A DNA stretch of 64,000 bases, taken from positions 558,001 through 622,000 of the forward strand of contig JAKCOZ010000083.1 of assembly GCA_022605955.1 (NCBI GenBank), written 5' to 3'. Below are positions 57,681 through 64,000 of this stretch, piece by piece (position 1 is the first letter of the stretch; each line of letters opens with the position of its first letter). The position numbers and the translations under genes were made by a program. A model generated the notes under the pieces. It was not told the origin of the DNA. It worked only from the letters and a program-made list of their open reading frames with translations, and made no database searches. This stretch comes from Rallus limicola. Taxonomy: Eukaryota > Chordata > Aves > Gruiformes > Rallidae.

Positions 57681-58472
57681 ATGCCTTTCATGCCTAGCTT
57701 CTTTACTTTTGGAGTTATTGCTGGACGTTTAGCATGTTTTGAACTGCAGTCTGCTAGGGCCGAGAAAAGCACCGTAGGAGGTTCCAGGCATGTTCCCTCT
57801 TTCCAGGCAAAGGAAAAGGCTGAGAACCAAAGTGACAGGGGCTGCTCGTGTGTCATGATAGGAGGTTTCAGACAAGCTATGCCTTTCAGGCCTAGCTTCT
57901 TTACTTTGGGAGTTATTGCTGGACGTTTAGCATGTTTTGAACTGCAGTCTGCTAGGGCCGAGAAAAGCACCGTAGGAGGTTCCAGGCATGTTCCCTCTTT
58001 CCAGGCAAAGGAAAAGGCTGAGAGCCAAAGTGACAGGGGCTGCTCGTGTGTCCTGTTAGGAGGTTTCAGACAAGCTATGCCTATCAGGCCTAGCTTCTTT
58101 ACTTTGGGAGTTATTGCTGGACGTTTAGCATGTTTTGAACTGCAGTCTGCTAGGGCCGAGAAAAGCACCGTAGGAGGTTCCAGGCATGTTCCCTCTTTCC
58201 AGGCAAAGGAAAAGGCTGAGAGCCAAAGTGACAGGGGCTGCTCGTGTGTCCTGTTAGGAGGTTTCAGACAAGCTATGCCTTTCAGGCCTAGCTTCTTTAC
58301 TTTGGGAGTTATTGCTGGACGTTTAGCATGTTTTGAACTGCAGTCTGCTAGGGCCGAGAAAAGCACCGTAGGAGGTTCCAGGCATGTTCCCTCTTTCCAG
58401 GCAAAGGAAAAGGCTGAGAGCCAAAGTGACAGGGTCTGCTCGTGTGTCCTGTTAGGAGGTTTCAGACAAGCT
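57681..58472 (+). repeat. Block of 4 units (as at 16,934)
   Basis: 11T with 146A and 175A+178A; 161G; 7A 161G; 161T, the same as 16,934 including 161G in the 7A unit. Private change: TTTTGGAG near 57,710. Confidence 0.92.
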
Positions 58473-58515
58473 ATGCCTTTCAGGCCTAGCTTGTCTGAAA
58501 CCTCCTAACAGGACA
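58445..58515. repeat. Palindromic junction 18
   Basis: Exact arms and insertion, 839 bp after junction 17. Confidence 0.97.
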
Positions 58516-58519
58516 AGCT

Positions 58520-60697
58520 ATGCCTTTCATGCCTAGCTTCTTTACTTTGGGAGTTATTGCTATACGTTTAGCATGTTTTGAGCTGCAGTCTGCTAGGGCC
58601 GAGAAAAGCACCGTAGGAGGTTCCAGGCATGTTCCCTCTTTCCAGGCAAAGGAAAAGGCTGAGAGCCAAAGTGACAGGGTCTGCTTGTGTGTCCTGTTAG
58701 GAGGTTTCAGACAAGCTATGCCTTTCAGGCCTAGCTTCTTTACTTTGGGAGTTATTGCTGGACGTTTAGCATGTTTTGAACTGCAGTCTGCTAGGGCCGA
58801 GAAAAGCACCGTAGGAGGTTCCAGGCATGTTCCCTCTTTCCAGGCAAAGGAAAAGGCTGAGAGCCAAAGTGACAGGGTCTGCTCGTGTGTCCTGTTAGGA
58901 GGTTTCAGACAAGCTATGCCTTTCAGGCCTAGCTTCTTTACTTTGGGAGTTATTGCTGGACGTTTAGCATGTTTTGAACTGCAGTCTGCTAGGGCCGAGA
59001 AAAGCACCGTAGGAGGTTCCAGGCATGTTCCCTCTTTCCAGGCAAAGGAAAAGGCTGAGAGCCAAAGTGACAGGGGCTGCTCGTGTGTCATGTTAGGAGG
59101 TTTCAGACAAGCTATGCCTTTCATGCCTAGCTTCTTTACTTTGGGAGTTATTGCTGGACGTTTAGCATGTTTTGAACTGCAGTCTGCTAGGGCCGAGAAA
59201 AGCACCGTAGGAGGTTCCAGGCATGTTCCCTCTTTCCAGGCAAAGGAAAAGGCTGAGAGCCAAAGTGACAGGGTCTGCTCGTGTGTCCTGTTAAGAGGTT
59301 TCAGACAAGCTATGCCTTTCAGGCCTAGCTTCTTTACTTTGGGAGTTATTGCTGGACGTTTAGCATGTTTTGAACTGCAGTCTGCTAGGGCCGAGAAAAG
59401 CACCGTAGGAGGTTCCAGGCATGTTCCCTCTTTCCAGGCAAAGGAAAAGGCTGCGAACCAAAGTGACAGGGTCTGCTCGTGTGTCATGTTAGGAGGTTTC
59501 AGACAAGCTATGCCTTTCAGGCCTAGCTTCTTTACTTTGGGAGTTATTGCTGGACGTTTAGCATGTTTTGAACTGCAGTCTGCTAGGGCCGAGAAAAGCA
59601 CCGTAGGAGGTTCCAGGCATGTTCCCTCTTTCCAGGCAAAGGAAAAGGCTGAGAGCCAAAGTGACAGGGGCTGCTCGTGTGTCCTGTTAGGAGGTTTCAG
59701 ACAAGCTATGCCTTTCAGGCCTAGCTTCTTTACTTTGGGAGTTATTGCTGGACGTTTAGCATGTTTTGAACTGCAGTCTGCTAGGGCCGAGAAAAGCACC
59801 GTAGGAGGTTCCAGGCATGTTCCCTCTTTCCAGGCAAAGGAAAAGGCTGAGAGCCAAAGTGACAGGGGCTGCTCGTGTGTCCTGTTAGGAGGTTTCAGAC
59901 AAGCTATGCCTTTCAGGCCTAGCTTCTTTACTTTGGGAGTTATTGCTGGACGTTTAGCATGTTTTGAACTGCAGTCTGCTAGGGCCGAGAAAAGCACCGT
60001 AGGAGGTTCCAGGCATGTTCCCTCTTTCCAGGCAAAGGAAAAGGCTGAGAACCAAAGTGACAGGGGCTGCTCGTGTGTCATGTTAGGAGGTTTCAGACAA
60101 GCTATGCCTTTCAGGCCTAGCTTCTTTACTTTGGGAGTTATTGCTGGACGTTTAGCATGTTTTGAACTGCAGTCTGCTAGGGCCGAGAAAAGCACCGTAG
60201 GAGGTTCCAGGCATGTTCCCTCTTTCCAGGCAAAGGAAAAGGCTGAGAGCCAAAGTGACAGGGTCTGCTCGTGTGTCCTGTTAGGAGGTTTCAGACAAGC
60301 TATGCCTTTCAGGCCTAGCTTCTTTACTTTGGGAGTTATTGCTGGACGTTTAGCATGTTTTGAACTGCAGTCTGCTAGGGCCGAGAAAAGCACCGTAGGA
60401 GGTTCCAGGCATGTTCCCTCTTTCCAGGCAAAGGAAAAGGCTGAGAGCCAAAGTGACAGGGGCTGCTCGTGTGTCCTGTTAGGAGGTTTCAGACAAGCTA
60501 TGCCTTTCAGGCCTAGCTTCTTTACTTTGGGAGTTATTGCTGGACGTTTAGCATGTTTTGAATTGCAGTCTGCTAGGGCCGAGAAAAGCACCGTAGGAGG
60601 TTCCAGGCACGTTCCCTCTTTCCAGGCAAAGGAAAAGGCTGAGAGCCAAAGTGACAGGGTCTGCTCGTGTGTCCTGTTAGGAGGTTTCAGACAAGCT
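58520..60697 (+). repeat. Block of 11 units headed by a recombinant unit
   Basis: The first unit has 11T and the left half of the AT haplotype (43A, 44T, 63G), but an ordinary right half ending in 167T. The following order (161T; 161G+175A; 11T, 181A; 143C+146A+175A; then 161G and 146A+175A units) is a shortened version of 52,637. CACGTTCC near 60,610 is shared with 56,707. Confidence 0.88.
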
Positions 60698-60740
60698 ATG
60701 CCTTTCAGGCCTAGCTTGTTTGAAACCTCCTAACAGGACA
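60670..60740. repeat. Palindromic junction 19
   Basis: Same insertion, 2,225 bp after junction 18. It has T at 60,720, the same arm mismatch as junction 16, showing common descent. Confidence 0.96.
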
Positions 60741-60744
60741 AGCT

Positions 60745-61734
60745 ATGCCTTTCATGCCTAGCTTCTTTACTTTGGGAGTTATTGCTGGACGTTTAGCATG
60801 TTTTGAACTGCAGTCTGCTAGGGCCGAGAAAAGCACCGTAGGAGGTTCCAGGCATGTTCCCTCTTTCCAGGCAAAGGAAAAGGCTGAGAACCAAAGTGAC
60901 AGGGGCTGCTCGTGTGTCATGTTAGGAGGTTTCAGACAAGCTATGCCTTTCAGTCCTAGCTTCTTTACTTTGGGAGTTATTGCTGGACGTTTAGCATGTT
61001 TTGAACTGCAGTCTGCTAGGGCCGAGAAAAGCACCGTAGGAGGTTCCAGGCATGTTCCCTCTTTCCAGGCAAAGGAAAAGGCTGAGAACCAAAGTGACAG
61101 GGGCTGCTCGTGTGTCATGTTAGGAGGTTTCAGACAAGCTATGCCTTTCAGGCCTAGCTTCTTTACTTTGGGAGTTATTGCTGGACGTTTAGCATGTTTT
61201 GAACTGCAGTCTGCTAGGGCCGAGAAAAGCACCGTAGGAGGTTCCAGGCATGTTCCCTCTTTCCAGGCAAAGGAAAAGGCTGAGAGCCAAAGTGACAGGG
61301 GCTGCTCGTGTGTCCTGTTAGGAGGTTTCAGACAAGCTATGCCTTTCAGGCCTAGCTTCTTTACTTTGGGAGTTATTGCTGGACGTTTAGCATGTTTTGA
61401 ACTGCAGTCTGCTAGGGCCGAGAAAAGCACCGTAGGAGGTTCCAGGCATGTTCCCTCTTTCCAGGAAAAGGAAAAGGCTGAGAACCAAAGTGACAGGGGC
61501 TGCTCGTGTGTCATGTTAGGAGGTTTCAGACAAGCTATGCCTTTCAGGCCTAGCTTCTTTACTTTGGGAGTTATTGCTGGACGTTTAGCATGTTTTGAAT
61601 TGCAGTCTGCTAGGGCCGAGAAAAGCACCGTAGGAGGTTCCAGGCATGTTCCCTCTTTCCAGGCAAAGGAAAAGGCTGAGAGCCAAAGTGACAGGGTCTG
61701 CTCGGGTTTCCTGTTAGGAGGTTTCAGACAAGCT
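60745..61734 (+). repeat. Block of 5 units
   Basis: Order: 11T 146A+175A; 12T 146A+175A; 161G; 128A 146A+175A; 64T 161T with 169G and a private CGGGTTTCC near 61,708. The fourth unit combines 128A with normal 143A, which is seen in no other unit I checked. Confidence 0.9.
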
Positions 61735-61777
61735 ATGCCTTTCAGGCCTAGCTTGTCTGAAACCTCCTAACAGGACA
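61707..61777. repeat. Palindromic junction 20
   Basis: Same insertion, 1,037 bp (5 units + 47) after junction 19. T at 61,708 is a mismatch near the outer end of the left arm, outside the inserted 47 bp. Confidence 0.96.
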
Positions 61778-61781
61778 AGCT

Positions 61782-62771
61782 ATGCCTTTCATGCCTAGCT
61801 TCTTTACTTTGGGAGTTATTGCTGGACGTTTAGCATGTTTTGAACTGCAGTCTGCTAGGGCCGAGAAAAGCACCGTAGGAGGTTCCAGGCATGTTCCCTC
61901 TTTCCAAGCAAAGGAAAAAGATGAGAGCCAAAGTGAAAGGGTTTGCTCGTGTGTCCTGTTAGGAGGTTTCAGACAAGCTATGCCTTTCAGGCCTAGCTTC
62001 TTTACTTTGGGAGTTATTGCTGGACGTTTAGCATGTTTTGAATTGCAGTCTGCTAGGGCCGAGAAAAGCACCGTAGGAGGTTCCAGGCATGTTCCCTCTT
62101 TCCAGGCAAAGGAAAAGGCTGAGAGCCAAAGTGACAGGGTCTGCTCGTGTGTCCTGTTAGGAGGTTTCAGACAAGCTATGCCTTTCAGGCCTAGCTTCTT
62201 TACTTTGGGAGTTATTGCTGGACGTTTAGCATGTTTTGAACTGCAGTCTGCTAGGGCCGAGAAAAGCACCGTAGGAGGTTCCAGGCATGTTCCCTCTTTC
62301 CAGGCAAAGGAAAAGGCTGAGAGCCAAAGTGACAGGGGCTGCTCGTGTGTCCTGTTAGGAGGTTTCAGACAAGCTATGCCTTTCAGGCCTAGCTTCTTTA
62401 CTTTGGGAGTTATTGCTGGACGTTTAGCATGTTTTGAACTGCAGTCTGCTAGGGCCGAGAAAAGCACCGTAGGAGGTTCCAGGCATGTTCCCTCTTTCCA
62501 GGCAAAGGAAAAGGCTGAGAGCCAAAGTGACAGGGGCTGCTCGTGTGTCCTGTTAGGAGGTTTCAGACAAGCTATGCCTTTCAGGCCTTGCTTCTTTACT
62601 TTGGGAGTTATTGCTGGACGTTTAGCATGTTTTGAATTGCAGTCTGCTAGGGCCGAGAAAAGCACCGTAGGAGGTTCCAGGCATGTTCCCTCTTTCCAGG
62701 CAAAGGAAAAGGCTGAGAGCCAAAGTGACAGGGGCTGCTCGTGTGTCCTGTTAGGAGGTTTCAGACAAGCT
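61782..62771 (+). repeat. Block of 5 units headed by the reciprocal recombinant unit
   Basis: The first unit has an ordinary left half (43G, 44G, 63A) and the right half of the AT haplotype (127A, 138A, 140A, 156A, 162T), the mirror of the unit at 58,520. It is followed by 64T 161T, 161G, 161G and 16T+64T 161G units. Confidence 0.9.
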
Positions 62772-62814
62772 ATGCCTTTCAGGCCTAGCTTGTCTGAAAC
62801 CTCCTAACAGGACA
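62744..62814. repeat. Palindromic junction 21
   Basis: Exact arms and insertion, 1,037 bp after junction 20. Last copy in the window. Confidence 0.97.
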
Positions 62815-62818
62815 AGCT

Positions 62819-64000
62819 ATGCCTTTCATGCCTAGCTTCTTTACTTTGGGAGTTATTGCTGGACGTTTAGCATGTTTTGAACTGCAGTCTGCTAGGGCCG
62901 AGAAAAGCACCGTAGGAGGTTCCAGGCATGTTCCCTCTTTCCAGGCAAAGGAAAAGGCTGAGAACCAAAGTGACAGGGGCTGCTCGTGTGTCATGATAGG
63001 AGGTTTCAGACAAGCTATGCCTTTCAGGCCTAGCTTCTTTACTTTGGGAGTTATTGCTATACGTTTAGCATGTTTTGAGCTGCAGTCTGCTAGGGCCGAG
63101 AAAAGCACCGTAGGAGGTTCCAGGCATGTTCCCTCTTTCCAGGCAAAGGAAAAGGCTGAGAGCCAAAGTGACAGGGTCTGCTTGTGTGTCCTGTTAGGAG
63201 GTTTCAGACAAGCTATGCCTTTCAGGCCTAGCTTCTTTACTTTGGGAGTTATTGCTGGACGTTTAGCATGTTTTGAACTGCAGTCTGCTAGGGCCGAGAA
63301 AAGCACCGTAGGAGGTTCCAGGCATGTTCCCTCTTTCCAGGCAAAGGAAAAGGCTGAGAGCCAAAGTGACAGGGTCTGCTCGTGTGTCCTGTTAGGAGGT
63401 TTCAGACAAGCTATGCCTTTCAGGCCTAGCTTCTTTACTTTGGGAGTTATTGCTGGACGTTTAGCATGTTTTGAACTGCAGTCTGCTAGGGCCGAGAAAA
63501 GCACCGTAGGAGGTTCCAGGCATGTTCCCTCTTTCCAGGCAAAGGAAAAGGCTGAGAGCCAAAGTGACAGGGGCTGCTCGTGTGTCATGTTAGGATGTTT
63601 CAGACAAGCTATGCCTTTCAGGCCTAGCTTCTTTACTTTGGGAGTTATTGCTGGACGTTTAGCATGTTTTGAACTGCAGTCTGCTAGGGCCGAGAAAAGC
63701 ACCGTAGGAGGTTCCAGGCATGTTCCCTCTTTCCAGGCAAAGGAAAAGGCTGAGAGCCAAAGTGACAGGGTCTGCTCGTGTGTCCTGTTAAGAGGTTTCA
63801 GACAAGCTATGCCTTTCAGGCCTAGCTTCTTTACTTTGGGAGTTATTGCTGGACGTTTAGCATGTTTTGAACTGCAGTCTGCTAGGGCCGAGAAAAGCAC
63901 CGTAGGAGGTTCCAGGCATGTTCCCTCTTTCCAGGCAAAGGAAAAGGCTGCGAACCAAAGTGACAGGGTCTGCTCGTGTGTCATGTTAGGAGGTTTCAGA
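62819..64000 (+). repeat. Terminal block, 5.97 units, cut by the window edge
   Basis: The first unit is the 175A+178A unit that elsewhere opens a four-unit block. The second already carries 43A+44T and 63G, so three units and a palindrome present in the sister arrangement are missing. Then come 161T, 161G+175A with GGATGTTTC near 63,596, a unit with 181A, and a 143C+146A+175A unit. The array continues beyond the window. Confidence 0.9.
63017..63214 (+). other. Second chimeric unit marking loss of a palindrome
   Basis: This unit has 11G (63,027), like the second unit of a four-unit block, and then 43A+44T (63,059-63,060), 63G and 167T, like the unit that follows junction 18. The crossover lies between 63,027 and 63,059. 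The implied loss is 641 bp, three units plus 47 bp. Confidence 0.85.

Larger units (their letters stand above)
1..64000 (+). repeat. Satellite array, 198-bp unit, about 318 copies
   Basis: The sequence repeats head to tail every 198 bp from the first to the last base, all in the same orientation. From the ATG at 57 to the ATG at 63,809 there are exactly 317 unit lengths after subtracting 21 insertions of 47 bp and adding back one deleted base. Units differ from the consensus by only a few substitutions, and the differences are shared by sets of units, giving higher-order repeats. Unit length is close to one nucleosome plus linker. No unique DNA, transposon, microsatellite or gene interrupts the array. 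The family and host are not recognised; a eukaryotic heterochromatic satellite is the inference. Confidence 0.99.

Noticed and set aside
16859..62814. The regularly spaced palindromes as a CRISPR array
   Set aside because: Spacing varies from 839 bp to 11.3 kb, the intervening DNA is satellite and not unique spacers, and there is no leader or cas gene.

Overview
The whole 64 kb is one tandem satellite DNA array. I see no protein-coding gene, RNA gene, transposon, CRISPR array or unique flanking DNA in it. The repeat unit is 198 bp and 50% GC (57 G, 42 C per consensus unit). Counting from the first ATG-phase start at 57, the window holds 318 units, the last cut 6 bp short, after a 56-bp partial unit. 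The unit count closes exactly on 64,000 bp once two kinds of length change are allowed: 21 identical 47-bp insertions and one single-base deletion near 51,840. Long arrays of this size with higher-order structure are typical of eukaryotic heterochromatin (centromeric, pericentromeric or subtelomeric). Repeated CpG to TpG/CpA changes suggest a genome with cytosine methylation. I cannot name the species or the satellite family.

Unit coordinates used below run 1-198, with position 1 the A of the recurrent ATG. Variants are written as position plus base, for example 161G. Main classes: 161T (commonest) and 161G; 160T+161G+168A; '146A+175A' (usually with 161G); 11T; and an 'AT haplotype' (43A, 44T, 63G, often 127A, 138A).

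Layout: (1) 1-9,312 is a roughly 9- to 11-unit higher-order repeat (type A) marked by 61T, 148T, 94C and 155T variants. (2) 9,363-16,886 is a different arrangement (type B) with 8-unit and 2-unit periodicities. (3) 16,859-27,064 holds six blocks bounded by a 71-bp near-perfect palindrome. It includes a second stretch of type A sequence (about 23.0-27.0 kb) that is tandemly duplicated with a 4,403-bp offset. (4) 27,069-38,354 is a long palindrome-free run of 57 units that repeats regions 1 and 2 with an offset of 23,250 bp. (5) 38,327-64,000 is rich in palindromes (15 copies) and made of blocks of 4, 5, 8, 9, 11, 16 or 21 units.

The most distinctive structure is the 47-bp insertion. It is an inverted copy of the adjacent 22 bp followed by a forward copy of 25 bp, so each copy creates 28-bp inverted arms around a 15-bp spacer. 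It has the signature of one intra-hairpin template-switch event, later spread through the array as a component of the higher-order repeat. Several places show an array without the palindrome where a sister block has it, with crossover points that can be mapped inside single units.

Long open frames exist on both strands (up to 2,519 codons). They follow from 198 being divisible by 3 and the consensus lacking stops in one frame per strand. They are not annotated as genes. No interacting gene system was found; the interest here is in repeat architecture and rearrangement history.
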